From CAZVRZ01 sp964629965 (GTDB lineage: Bacteria; Chloroflexota; Anaerolineae; Anaerolineales; UBA4823), in assembly GCA_964629965.1 (NCBI GenBank), contig CAZVRZ010000038.1:1-38515 (forward strand): a stretch of DNA of 38,515 nucleotides. Reading direction: 5' to 3'. Within the stretch, counting starts at the first letter, position 1. Every line of letters starts with the position of its first letter. This document shows positions 8,441 through 17,133 of the stretch, one piece after another. The position numbers and the translations under genes are program-made. The notes beneath the pieces are model-generated. The model saw nothing but the letters and a program-made list of their open reading frames with translations, was not told the DNA's origin and made no database searches.

Positions 8441-9298
8441 CTATTCAACGATATCGTTCAGAAGTTGGATCGGTTCTCGCTCGCGCTCGGTTTTACCGTG
8501 AAGTAAGAGCAGGTACTGGCTCAGGCAAGCCATGGCAATCACTAAATAAGCCACGAGATAAAGCGAATCCGAGATAAGGCTCCATATATTGCCTGTCTCT
8601 ACCGAGAAGGCGTAAACCCCGGTGAAGGTTAGCCAGGAATAGACTGCATCTGAGACAACGAACAACAGCAATCCTGCCCAGATACGTCCCCATGACCCGC
8701 GCCCAAATTTCGATGCTAAAAGTAAGGCTGGAACAGCCACGGCAAGATCGGCAACGGGATAAAAAACCACCATGAAGGTATCTGCCCAGGATTGTTCTGT
8801 GGCTGCCAGGGTCCGGTAAATGATGGTTATGAGAGCACTGACTACCAACACGATCAACACCACGGCGGCAACCATTATATTCTCGCGCTTTTTGGCAGCA
8901 TCATTCAACAAGTGATATTGATGAACAATGGCTAAGCCAAAGAATACATATGCGGCAACCCAGGGTAAATCTGCCAGGCTTATCACGGGAACTTCTTTCC
9001 AGATCGTCAGGGTGATTGACCAGATTACCTCTGCAATTGCCCACATCCATAACCCGATGGCAAAGTTTTTCCAGATGGCGTGGGGCAGTTCATCCTTATT
9101 AAACTTCCGCATGACGAGAGTCGCCAGCCAGGCCCCAACAATGCTTGCCAGAACGACCGAATAGGTCAGATAGACATCGTTCCAGGGATCGGGCAGCGGA
9201 TAGTATTGATAGAGGTAAAAATACAAAGCAGTGAGTATGACGCTGATTACCAGGCCGGTCCAAATCCATTTTCTAACGGGGTTTGATTGACTTTGCAC
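8441..9298 (-). CDS. Polytopic membrane protein of unknown function
   Basis: A 285-residue protein with about eight hydrophobic segments, starting near residues 11-31 and ending near 255-275, with few charged residues between them. It resembles the stand-alone 7-8 helix sensory membrane modules found at the N terminus of some signalling proteins, but no output domain is attached and I do not recognise the family. It follows the next gene (9315-10286) by 16 nt on the same strand, so the two are probably co-transcribed from the promoter at 10364-10337. A proline-synthetase transcript begins just after it. Confidence 0.8.
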   Translation of the reverse strand: MQSQSNPVRKWIWTGLVISVILTALYFYLYQYYPLPDPWNDVYLTYSVVLASIVGAWLATLVMRKFNKDELPHAIWKNFAIGLWMWAIAEVIWSITLTIWKEVPVISLADLPWVAAYVFFGLAIVHQYHLLNDAAKKRENIMVAAVVLIVLVVSALITIIYRTLAATEQSWADTFMVVFYPVADLAVAVPALLLASKFGRGSWGRIWAGLLLFVVSDAVYSWLTFTGVYAFSVETGNIWSLISDSLYLVAYLVIAMACLSQYLLLLHGKTEREREPIQLLNDIVE

Positions 9299-9314
9299 GG
9301 TTCACCTTCTATCT

Positions 9315-10286
9315 TTAGTTCTTTATAATCTCATTGTAAAGATGCTGGTATTCCTGAATTGCTTCTCGCTCGTAAGTTTCCATATGGTTGAATGTATCAC
9401 CGAACAAGCTTGAGGCAATTCGATCTCCTAATACATCTGCAATATGGGCTTTGATCTCTTGCACGATCACTCTATATACCATTGCTGATTTATTCAACAC
9501 AGTAAAGATATGCAGATCGTTGATCGCATCTGGGAAGAACTCGATTTGCAATGAATTGATTTGCATGGCCTTGTTAAGATCTTTTGCCAGCGAGGCTGCC
9601 AGGGTTCGTCCAACCATGTGTGTATATCGAGCCAGGATGACCTTGAAATATCTATTGGCTGCGATGCGCAGATTTTGCTGGCGATATGAGATAGAATTCT
9701 TTTGGGCGGAGTAAAATAATCCTTGATAGGACTGATCACCGCCTTTGCAAATTTCGTCCCAGGCAGCCCGCCCTGTCAGGGTATCGGTGGGGGTGACATG
9801 GATGCAATCGCTGGGGATGATTTCACCATGAAGCAAAGGGATCATGCTCTCGCTCTGTTGTCCGACGAGATAAAGCAATCCATCGGGCCGCTGACCACGC
9901 ATGGTTTCCACAAAGCTTCGCACGTTAGCGGCCTCCAACTTCAAGCTTTCTTGGGCCGGCTGCCATTCCAGCCACATCCACACCACGCGTAAGCATTGGG
10001 GCGGAAGGCGCAGGAGACGTATCTCTGCCTCCCCTACATTCCAAATCGTCTCTGCTTCCCCCTTGTTAAGCGGCCTGATGAGATCGGTCTTTCGTTCCTG
10101 CAGGTAATTCGCAATCTGCGCACCCGTCTGATACAAAGAAAGGATGCTGTGATCCGGCTGGGAAGCGGGAAGGATCTCAATAAAGCCAGTTGCTTGATCT
10201 TGTTGGAACAGATCAAGCAATACTTTTATGTATGCTGGTGAACCAGTGTTCTGTTCTGTTGGCGCGTATTGAAATATTTTGCTCAT
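9315..10286 (-). CDS. Conserved-looking cytosolic protein of unknown function
   Basis: A 323-residue soluble protein with no signal peptide or membrane segment. The start MSKIFQYAP (10286) is preferred over an upstream ATG (10316) because CCGGAG lies 4 nt before it. An N-terminal part (about 15-110) contains a GFIEILP stretch and a run resembling a small alpha/beta domain. The C-terminal half is mostly helical and amphipathic. No catalytic motif is visible. It pairs with the downstream membrane protein, so a soluble partner of a membrane sensor is possible, but this is a guess. Confidence 0.75.
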   Translation of the reverse strand: MSKIFQYAPTEQNTGSPAYIKVLLDLFQQDQATGFIEILPASQPDHSILSLYQTGAQIANYLQERKTDLIRPLNKGEAETIWNVGEAEIRLLRLPPQCLRVVWMWLEWQPAQESLKLEAANVRSFVETMRGQRPDGLLYLVGQQSESMIPLLHGEIIPSDCIHVTPTDTLTGRAAWDEICKGGDQSYQGLFYSAQKNSISYRQQNLRIAANRYFKVILARYTHMVGRTLAASLAKDLNKAMQINSLQIEFFPDAINDLHIFTVLNKSAMVYRVIVQEIKAHIADVLGDRIASSLFGDTFNHMETYEREAIQEYQHLYNEIIKN

Positions 10287-10336
10287 CGATCTCCGGGCTT
10301 TCTTTCCATGAAGCACATTGACAAAGGATTATCCTT

Positions 10337-10364
10337 ATTTTACTCGAAAAGGGGTTTTTGGCAA
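10337..10364 (-). promoter_or_regulatory. Promoter candidate for the 10286-8441 gene pair
   Basis: On the minus strand TTGCCA (10364-10359) and TAAAAT (10342-10337) are 16 bp apart, about 50 nt before the ATG at 10286. Confidence 0.5.
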
Positions 10365-10382
10365 CATTGTCCACCGATTTAT

Positions 10383-10411
10383 TTGACAGTATATGGAGAT
10401 TACTCTAAAAT
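10383..10411 (+). promoter_or_regulatory. Sigma-A-type promoter of the DUF4349 gene
   Basis: A consensus TTGACA (10383-10388) is followed at 17 bp by TAAAAT (10406-10411). It lies about 45 nt before the start codon and diverges from the promoter at 10337-10364. Confidence 0.75.
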
Positions 10412-10456
10412 GAAATAACGAAGGGTGATGCCATTTTCCTTACGAGGAGGATTCTT

Positions 10457-11449
10457 ATGCGAGCACGTCAATTTGTTATGGTAATGGTTATCCTCGCGGG
10501 GTTACTACTTCTCGCGAGCTGTCAGGGGGCAGCTCCTCGAGATGTTTTGAAAACAGTGGTCGTTGAAAAAGCGGTCGAGGCGGTTGAAGAACACGCTACA
10601 CAGGCGCCGCCGAAAGAGGAAAAAAACACTTCGGACGAAGAAAATGATTACTCTGCGGGCGTACAGGCGCAGACGGATCAAACTTATACGAACAATAGGA
10701 TGATCATTAAAAACGCCGAGATGCGCCTGGAAGTAGAAAACACCGATGTGTCGGTAGATCGAATAACACAGGTAGTGGAAGATGTTGGCGGGTATATCGT
10801 CAGTTCGCGTTCCTGGTATCAAACTGCCGCAGATGGACAAATCTATAAATATGCTACCCTGACCATGGGCGTTCCGGTACAAGAATTTGAGCGTTCACTG
10901 CGCCGTCTGCGAGAGATCTCGTTGAAGGTTCTAGATGAGATGGCCAGCGGTGAGGATGTAACCGATGATTATGTCGATTTACAATCGCGCTTAAAGAATC
11001 TGCAAACCACCCGTGATCGTATCCGCGACTTCATGGCCCAGGCAACGACTGTTGAGGAAGCCTTGAAGGTGAACGAGCAGTTATCTGAAGTAGAGGCCGA
11101 GATCGAACAAATCCAGGGTCAGATGAATTACCTGTTTGACCGAGCGGCTTACTCAACCATTACGGTAAATATTGAGCCTAAGGTCTTGCTACCGACGCTG
11201 ACGCCAACGCCCACCGCGACACCAACGCCAACGCCTACGGCCTGGTCGCCTGTGCACACTTTCAAGAGGGCTTCTTCGGGCCTGGGCACTATTTTGCGCG
11301 GCCTGACCGATTTCTTCATCTGGGTGATTGTGATCCTGGTGCCGATCTTTGGCCCGCCGGCATTATTGGTATTTTGGATTTTGCGGATGCGCCAACGCAA
11401 AATCCGGGCTAAGAATAACCCAAAGATACGCGAAGNNNNNNNNNNCTAA
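10457..11449 (+). CDS. DUF4349 lipoprotein (3' end uncertain)
   Basis: A membrane-anchored lipoprotein of about 330 aa. The lipobox is LASC with Cys22. A charged linker follows, then a DUF4349 domain (about 85-245) with the typical YIVSSR strand, the GVPVQEFE segment and a long coiled coil (about 165-225) rich in Glu/Gln. A Thr/Pro linker (TPTPTATPTPTP) leads to a C-terminal transmembrane helix (about 283-310) and a basic tail. AGGAGG lies 8 nt before the ATG. The last codons run into 10 unknown bases, so the true stop is not certain. The molecular role of DUF4349 proteins is unknown; envelope function is inferred from topology. Confidence 0.85.
   Translation: MRARQFVMVMVILAGLLLLASCQGAAPRDVLKTVVVEKAVEAVEEHATQAPPKEEKNTSDEENDYSAGVQAQTDQTYTNNRMIIKNAEMRLEVENTDVSVDRITQVVEDVGGYIVSSRSWYQTAADGQIYKYATLTMGVPVQEFERSLRRLREISLKVLDEMASGEDVTDDYVDLQSRLKNLQTTRDRIRDFMAQATTVEEALKVNEQLSEVEAEIEQIQGQMNYLFDRAAYSTITVNIEPKVLLPTLTPTPTATPTPTPTAWSPVHTFKRASSGLGTILRGLTDFFIWVIVILVPIFGPPALLVFWILRMRQRKIRAKNNPKIREXXXX
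11436..11445. other. Assembly gap (10 N)
   Basis: This unknown-base run lies at the 3' end of the DUF4349 gene. An in-frame stop follows it at 11447-11449 if the gap length is right. Confidence 0.95.
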
Positions 11450-11483
11450 AAGACTAGTAAAAGGTTAGATAAGTGCAGAAGCC

Positions 11484-12653
11484 CTAAAGCGAAGAGAAAG
11501 CATTGATGGCAGCCTGGTAGATCTGCCAGAGTGGGGAGCCGGTTTGTTCAGCCAAATTCCGGCAATCCTCATATTCTGGCGCAACCCGCGGCGCGCTGCC
11601 GCCCCAATCTGCTAATTTCACCCGCACAAGCCCATACGGCGTTTCTACCGTGCGGGACTCGCGTTTTAATGAACGCCGTTCGATATATGAGCGACGCAAA
11701 CCCAGGGTACCAGTTTCGGAAAACAGGATGTTCTCCATTTGATCGGCCTTTTCAGGATAACAGAGAACGCTTACCTGGGTAGCTGGGCGGTTCTTTTTCA
11801 TTTGGATAGGCGTATAGGTAACGTCCAGCGCTCCTGCTGTGAACAGGCGTTCCATCAAGTACGAATACAGCTCTGGATTTTGATTATCGATATTGGTTTC
11901 GATCAACGCCAGGGTTTCGAGCGTAGCCTGCGCTGGACAAACCTGTTCACCGATCAGAACACGCAGTAAATTTGGGATCGGCAGATCTCGCCCGCCTGCG
12001 CCGTAGCCTACCGCCTGCAACCGCATGGCTGGGATTGGGCCGAAGGCTTTTGCCAGCGAGCTAAGCAAGGCTGCTCCGGTGGGGGTCACAAGTTCTTTCT
12101 CGATATCGCTGCCAACCACCTGAGTGCCTTGTAAAAGAGCCAGGGTGGCAGGGGCCGGCAAGGGTATGTTCCCGTGTGCTCCGTGGATAAAGCCGCGTCC
12201 CAATGGGAGAGGTGAGGAATATACCTGCTCGATACCCAACAGGTGCAACCCGAGCAGCGCCCCGGTTACGTCCACGATTGTATCCAGCCCGCCCAATTCG
12301 TGCAAGTGGACGTGATCGAGGGAGGCTGCGTGAATGCCGGCTTCAACTTCTCCCAGGCGCTGGAAAATAGCAATTGCTTGCTGTTGGATGGCGACAGGTA
12401 GGCGGCTGTTCGTAACGAGTTCGTTGATCTCGGCCAGGTGGCGTTCGGTGGCATGATCTGTAATGATCACCTCCAGTTTTACGGCGCTAAATCCATTCTT
12501 GTTCACCCGGTTGGCTTGCAGCTCGAAGCCGGGTAAATCCAACGCCGCCAGTTCGGATTGTAATTTTTCTAGCGACAACCCGGCATCGATCAAAGCACCG
12601 AGGATCATATCGCCGCTTGCGCCAGCGATACAATCAAAATAGGCAATCTTCAT
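11484..12653 (-). CDS. larC: LarC, nickel insertion enzyme for the NPN cofactor
   Basis: LarC is the CTP-dependent cyclometallase that inserts nickel into the pyridinium bis-thiocarboxylate nucleotide made by LarB and LarE. The 389-residue protein begins MKIAYFDCIAGASGDM, typical of the family, and contains the HVHLHELGGLD segment. It is one uninterrupted frame, unlike the lactobacilli in which larC1 and larC2 are joined by frameshifting. The start at 12653 is chosen over in-frame upstream codons because it gives the family N terminus and falls 4 nt after the larB stop, implying coupled translation. It is the last gene of larE-larB-larC. Confidence 0.93.
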   Translation of the reverse strand: MKIAYFDCIAGASGDMILGALIDAGLSLEKLQSELAALDLPGFELQANRVNKNGFSAVKLEVIITDHATERHLAEINELVTNSRLPVAIQQQAIAIFQRLGEVEAGIHAASLDHVHLHELGGLDTIVDVTGALLGLHLLGIEQVYSSPLPLGRGFIHGAHGNIPLPAPATLALLQGTQVVGSDIEKELVTPTGAALLSSLAKAFGPIPAMRLQAVGYGAGGRDLPIPNLLRVLIGEQVCPAQATLETLALIETNIDNQNPELYSYLMERLFTAGALDVTYTPIQMKKNRPATQVSVLCYPEKADQMENILFSETGTLGLRRSYIERRSLKRESRTVETPYGLVRVKLADWGGSAPRVAPEYEDCRNLAEQTGSPLWQIYQAAINAFSSL

Positions 12654-12657
12654 CTTG

Positions 12658-13437
12658 TCATTCCTTTTTATGGGTAGTTTTATTGACTTGCAGGATGCGG
12701 TGGGCAACATAGCCGGCGCCGAAACCATTATCGATGTTAACCACCGAGACACCGGGAGCGCAGGCGTTCAGCATAGCCAATAAAGCCGATAATCCCTGGT
12801 AGTTGGCACCGTAGCCCACACTGGTAGGAACACCGATCACCGGACAAGCTGTCAAACCGCCGATGACACTGGTGAGGGCTCCTTCCATGCCGGCCACACT
12901 GATCACTACCGAGGCGGCGCGCAGGATTTCCATTTTTCCTAACAGGCGATGCAGCCCGGCCACACCGACATCGTACGCACGCAAAACACGGCTGCCAAGA
13001 AATTCTGCGGTTTGAGATGCTTCCTGAGCCACGGGCAGATCGGCAGTCCCCGCGCAGGCAACTAGAATGTAAGGCTCGTCATCTGAGAAGGTTCGCGGTG
13101 GTTCCTGGTTGTACTGCAGCAGGCGCGAAATATTATCATAAACGGCGGCTGGAAGGATTTTTTGCACCGTAGCGGCTTGTTCCGGAGAGGCGCGCGTGCC
13201 AAGTACGTGGTTATGGTGGGCAGCCAGGCGTTCGAAGATAGTGGCGACCTGTTCAACGGTTTTACTCTGGCAAAAAACGACTTCGGGTTGGCCGGTGCGC
13301 AAGGCGCGGTGCAAGTCAAGCTGCGCATAGCCAAGATCTTCGTATGGCAAGATACGCAGCTTTTCAATCATTTGATCAATGCTTAGTTCGCCGTTTTGCA
13401 CTTGAGCCAGCCAGGATCGTAATTTATATTCATCCAT
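12658..13437 (-). CDS. larB: LarB, NaAD carboxylase/hydrolase of NPN synthesis
   Basis: LarB carboxylates the pyridinium ring of nicotinate adenine dinucleotide and releases AMP, the first step of the nickel-pincer cofactor. The 259-residue protein has the C-terminal PurE-like domain with AGTADLPVAQEA, the SVAGMEGAL segment and the PTSVGYGA glycine-rich turn. Its ATG overlaps the larE stop by 8 bp (ATGGATGA), so the two genes are translationally coupled. The substrate NaAD derives from the product of the nad genes about 2 kb away. Confidence 0.93.
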   Translation of the reverse strand: MDEYKLRSWLAQVQNGELSIDQMIEKLRILPYEDLGYAQLDLHRALRTGQPEVVFCQSKTVEQVATIFERLAAHHNHVLGTRASPEQAATVQKILPAAVYDNISRLLQYNQEPPRTFSDDEPYILVACAGTADLPVAQEASQTAEFLGSRVLRAYDVGVAGLHRLLGKMEILRAASVVISVAGMEGALTSVIGGLTACPVIGVPTSVGYGANYQGLSALLAMLNACAPGVSVVNIDNGFGAGYVAHRILQVNKTTHKKE

Positions 13438-14242
13438 TGTGTGTTAGTACCTCATTTATACTGCCAGATCGAAAGCCCGCTAAATCCATTGTGGTGTAAG
13501 TATATCCGATGGCTTTAAATTTGGCTATGATTTCTTCGCGCCGGCTAAGTATGGCGGTAAAGTCCTGCGGCTCAGCTTCGATACGGGCTATCTGGTCATG
13601 ATGCCGGACGCGGCACTGGAGAAGCCCCAGGCGGTGCAGGATCATCTCTGCTTGTTCCACCTGAGAGAGTTTTTCTAGGGTGATTGAACTGCCGTAGGGG
13701 ATACGTGAAGAAAGGCAGGCTGCCGATGGCTTATTCCAATTGGATAGTCCAAACTGGCGAGCTAAGGCTCGGATCTCAGCCTTGCCGATACCCGCTTCTA
13801 ACCAAGGACTGCGGACAGCATGCTGCAAGGCAGCTTGTCTTCCGGGACGATGATCGTCTGTGTCGTCTGCATTAGTCCCATCAACAATGTGGTTAAAGTG
13901 GTTTTCCTGTGCGTAGGTCACCAGTTGGTCGTAGATATCACTTTTGCAGAAATAACACCTTTCGGGCGTGTTTTGCCGGTAGAGCGGGTTTTCGATTTCA
14001 TGGCTTGGTAAAGCAATCCAACATGCTCCAATTTCCTCCGCAAGCTTTTTTGCTTCCATGCGTTCGTATGTTGGCATGCTGGCACTGACTGCTGTAATTC
14101 CACAGGCTTTCTCTCCCAAAGTGTCATGCGCTAATTTCAACAGCAGAGTGCTGTCTATGCCGCCGGAATAAGCCACCAGCACACTGCCCATTTCTAACAA
14201 GATACTCTTGATTTGTTCCAGTTTCTGTTTGATTGTATTCAT
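13430..14242 (-). CDS. larE: LarE, sulfur transferase of NPN synthesis
   Basis: LarE is an ATP-pyrophosphatase-type enzyme that adenylates the LarB product and inserts sulfur. The 270-residue protein has the PP-loop SGGIDS at residues 26-31. Cys176 (AACLSSR) sits at the position of the sacrificial cysteine of the lactobacillus enzyme. A further CxxC pair, C96 and C99 (RCYFCK), gives three candidate cysteines, as in LarE proteins that use a 4Fe-4S cluster to supply sulfur; that assignment is inference. AAAGG precedes the ATG. It is the first gene of larEBC. No larA or nickel transporter lies in the window. Confidence 0.92.
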   Translation of the reverse strand: MNTIKQKLEQIKSILLEMGSVLVAYSGGIDSTLLLKLAHDTLGEKACGITAVSASMPTYERMEAKKLAEEIGACWIALPSHEIENPLYRQNTPERCYFCKSDIYDQLVTYAQENHFNHIVDGTNADDTDDHRPGRQAALQHAVRSPWLEAGIGKAEIRALARQFGLSNWNKPSAACLSSRIPYGSSITLEKLSQVEQAEMILHRLGLLQCRVRHHDQIARIEAEPQDFTAILSRREEIIAKFKAIGYTYTTMDLAGFRSGSINEVLTHNG

Positions 14243-14316
14243 TCGGATACCTTTAAACGCAGCTTAGTTAAGTTATTTACTCGTATGATTTGCGGGTAAT
14301 TACAATTGAAAAGCTC

Positions 14317-14730
14317 ATGAAGCAGATCGATAAGAAAATTCTCCTACTTGTGAACGATGAGATTTTTTGTTATAAAGGAAGTAGGGATTGTTCATTGGCT
14401 GGCGAATACGTCGGGAAAGAATATATCAAAGCAATCTGGCTCACGAAACGATTATATTATATCCATTCAGGTCATTTTGGGGTTTTTTATCTGGAGGAAA
14501 CTATGTCAGATGTCTATGATGATATAGATGAGTGTTTGGGGCGAGATTGGCGTTCGGACTTGGAAAAGAATTACATTCAGAATTTTCTAAGGGGAAAGGG
14601 ACACGATCTGAGTGAATGGGACACACTTTCTGAAGATTTAAAGGTAGAGGCCTGCCAGCATGCTTCTTTGGTACAGGCAGAGATGCAGGCGCGTGCCAGG
14701 TTCACTGACCAGATTCGTTTGCCTCCGTGA
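14317..14730 (+). CDS. Small protein of unknown function
   Basis: A 137-residue soluble, acidic protein that I do not recognise. The N-terminal half is predicted to form beta strands (KKILLLVNDEIFCYKG, then RLYYIHSG, FGVFYLEE), and the C-terminal half is helical and charged. The start is uncertain: ATG 14317 has only a weak purine run before it, and an upstream in-frame TTG at 14290 would add nine residues. It stands alone between divergent larE and a convergent gene. Confidence 0.6.
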   Translation: MKQIDKKILLLVNDEIFCYKGSRDCSLAGEYVGKEYIKAIWLTKRLYYIHSGHFGVFYLEETMSDVYDDIDECLGRDWRSDLEKNYIQNFLRGKGHDLSEWDTLSEDLKVEACQHASLVQAEMQARARFTDQIRLPP

Positions 14731-14746
14731 AATTGCCAGTTAATGA

Positions 14747-15427
14747 TTAGAATGATCTGGATTTTAACGATTCATATAGATATTCTGCTTCTTGCACAAA
14801 TGCCCGTAATTCTTCTGCGCGGACCACTTTCGAATAACGATAAATCACAAGCCTGCCCTGGTCGCTTTCGACTGAAATATTACTTGAGTTTTCCAGACGC
14901 GTGATCACCGGATCAGATATGGTGTTGCGCACTTCGGTTTCGTTCTCGCCAAATACTCTATATTTATCAGAAAACTCAGCGCGATTAGGAAATTCAAGAT
15001 TCTTTCGGCTCCACTTTTCTGTCACCCGATCGAGCCAATTTTTGGGGGCTATCTGGAAATCAGGCAAATATTGACCGGACAATGCAAATAATGCAATTGT
15101 TTCACTGTGAACATGCCGGTGTTTACCCGCTCCGGTGGTATAGTAATAATCGAAGACCTGAAGCTCCCCACCTGGTTTATGTACTTTGAAGATATTACGG
15201 GCGTAACGCGCTCGCCCTGGCCGGAATACTGGCGGCTCTTTGGTTGAAGAAAGCCACTCATTCATTGCTTTATCCGATTTGGGAATAAACTCAAAGCCCA
15301 TTTCCCGCGCCAATAGGCTTAAGGCTTCTGCGCGCTTACGTGTGCTGTAGGCAGTCCATATCCATGTCAGGATGAGAAAAGCAAGAACAACTAAGACAAA
15401 AACGATGGGAATCCAGTCTTTATCCAT
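14747..15427 (-). CDS. Membrane-anchored protein of unknown function
   Basis: A 226-residue protein with one N-terminal transmembrane helix (about 7-29), then a cytosolic domain. The domain begins with a helix (RKRAEALSLLAREMGFEF) and contains the pattern FRPGRARYARNIFKV, LQVFDYYYTTGAGKHRH and LPDFQIAPKNWLDRV. I associate these with a widespread uncharacterised bacterial family. No catalytic motif is visible. AAAGGAGG lies 6 nt before the ATG. It is downstream of nadB by 68 nt on the same strand and may be read from the nad operon, although TTGACG about 60 nt upstream could mark its own weak promoter. Confidence 0.78.
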   Translation of the reverse strand: MDKDWIPIVFVLVVLAFLILTWIWTAYSTRKRAEALSLLAREMGFEFIPKSDKAMNEWLSSTKEPPVFRPGRARYARNIFKVHKPGGELQVFDYYYTTGAGKHRHVHSETIALFALSGQYLPDFQIAPKNWLDRVTEKWSRKNLEFPNRAEFSDKYRVFGENETEVRNTISDPVITRLENSSNISVESDQGRLVIYRYSKVVRAEELRAFVQEAEYLYESLKSRSF

Positions 15428-15495
15428 TTTTAGCCTCCTTTGACATTCATGATCCCAGAACTATGTTCGGTAATCGTCAATTGATAGCGTAACTT

Positions 15496-17127
15496 TTAGG
15501 ATAAACCGCCGCTCAGTTTGACAAAATTGTCTTCAGGCGGGCGGGCAACTTGCTCCACCTGATGGCTGTCTTCACGATAATGCGCGCCTCGGCTGATCTT
15601 GTTTTGCTGGGCGGCGCGAGCGACGATCAAGGCAGCCTGAACGCTGTTGCGTAAGCCGATCAAACCATCGCTCAGGCGTGTTTTACGGTAGAAATCTTCA
15701 ATATCCAGCCAGAGCTGGCGCAGTTCGCGAACTGCCCGGTTGAGGCGATATTCGCTGCGCACCAGGCCCACGTAATGCCACATCAAGTTACGGATATTTT
15801 GCATGTCGCCCTGGATCAGGGTGGGATCACCTTCGTAAATCAAGCCACTGTCATCCCAGGATGGTACAGAGTCCTCCGGTAAGACCTGGCCCGGTGCCTG
15901 GCGGCGGATATCTTGTGCGCAACGATCGCCCCACACCAATCCCTCGAGCAGAGAGGTGCTTGCCAGGCGATTGGCGCCATGCACGCCGCTGCAGGTGACT
16001 TCTCCCACCGCATAGAGACCGGGCAGCGTAGTCCGTCCCCACAGGTCAACCAAAACGCCGCCGCAAAAGTAATGTGCAGCCGGCACTACCCGGATGGGTT
16101 GTGAAGTAATGTCGATTCCTTGTTGTTTGCAATGGGCGTAAATTTGTGGAAAGCGCTGGCGTAGATAGGATGCAGAACGGTGAGAGGCGATATCTAGCAA
16201 AACGAAAGGATATCCATTTTCAAGCATTTCCCAATAGATCGAGCGCGCCACGATGTCGCGCGGCGCCAGATCTTTCCACTCCGGTGAATGTCGTTCCATG
16301 AAAGGCTTGCCATCTGGGGTAAGCAAGATGCCGCCTTCGCCACGCACGGCTTCACTGATCAGGAACTTGGTAACCTGGTGTCCATGCAGGGCAGTGGGGT
16401 GGAATTGGATATATTCGCAGTTTGCCACCCGTACTTCGGCGCGGTAAGCCATCGCCAGGCCATCCCCGCGAGAACCAGGTGGGTTGGTTGTGTTGAGAAA
16501 TATTTGACCTAAGCCTCCTGTGGCTAACACCGTGTGAGCAGCCAGAATGGGTTCAACTTTGTGGGTTTGTTGGTTAAATACATACGCGCCATGACAGATG
16601 ACCGGCTGGTATACGGCCAGGGGATCGCGAGAGTGGTGCGGAAAGGTTATCAAATCCACAACAGTGTGCTTGTCCAATAAGATGATATTTGGATGATTGG
16701 CGATCTCGCGGAGCAAAGCATCCATAATCGCCCGCCCGGTGGCATCACCCACGTGCAGGATACGCCGGCGCGAGTGAGCCGCTTCCAATCCCATGACCAG
16801 CTTGCCTTGTTCGTCACGGTCAAAGCTTAACCCTGCCTGGTTGATGATAATCTCGGATAATAATCGCGGCCCTTCGAGAGAAATCAATTCTACGGCAGCC
16901 GGATACGATAGACCAGCGCCGGCATTCAAGATATCTGTTGCTAACAGGGTAGCGCTATCATCCTCGCCACGCCCTACAATACCTCCCTGGGCGTAACGAG
17001 AGTTGCTTTCGATCGATTCTTCGGTCCGGGTCACCAAGACAATCTGCCGTTCATGATCCACAGCCAGGCGTATAGCGGTGGTAGCGCCGGCAATTCCGCA
17101 GCCAATGATCAGTGTGTTTGTTTGCAT
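15496..17127 (-). CDS. nadB: L-aspartate oxidase
   Basis: NadB oxidises L-aspartate to iminoaspartate, the first step of de novo NAD synthesis. The 543-residue flavoprotein has the FAD-binding GCGIAGATTAIRLA near the N terminus, SRYAQGG, the second dinucleotide segment ATGGLGQIF, the active-site region YIQFHPTALHG and EAVRGEGG. It also has the C-terminal SRGAHYRED of the succinate dehydrogenase/aspartate oxidase family. The length matches E. coli NadB. The ATG lies 6 nt after the nadA stop, so the two are co-transcribed and probably coupled. Confidence 0.96.
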   Translation of the reverse strand: MQTNTLIIGCGIAGATTAIRLAVDHERQIVLVTRTEESIESNSRYAQGGIVGRGEDDSATLLATDILNAGAGLSYPAAVELISLEGPRLLSEIIINQAGLSFDRDEQGKLVMGLEAAHSRRRILHVGDATGRAIMDALLREIANHPNIILLDKHTVVDLITFPHHSRDPLAVYQPVICHGAYVFNQQTHKVEPILAAHTVLATGGLGQIFLNTTNPPGSRGDGLAMAYRAEVRVANCEYIQFHPTALHGHQVTKFLISEAVRGEGGILLTPDGKPFMERHSPEWKDLAPRDIVARSIYWEMLENGYPFVLLDIASHRSASYLRQRFPQIYAHCKQQGIDITSQPIRVVPAAHYFCGGVLVDLWGRTTLPGLYAVGEVTCSGVHGANRLASTSLLEGLVWGDRCAQDIRRQAPGQVLPEDSVPSWDDSGLIYEGDPTLIQGDMQNIRNLMWHYVGLVRSEYRLNRAVRELRQLWLDIEDFYRKTRLSDGLIGLRNSVQAALIVARAAQQNKISRGAHYREDSHQVEQVARPPEDNFVKLSGGLS

Positions 17128-17133
17128 AATGCC

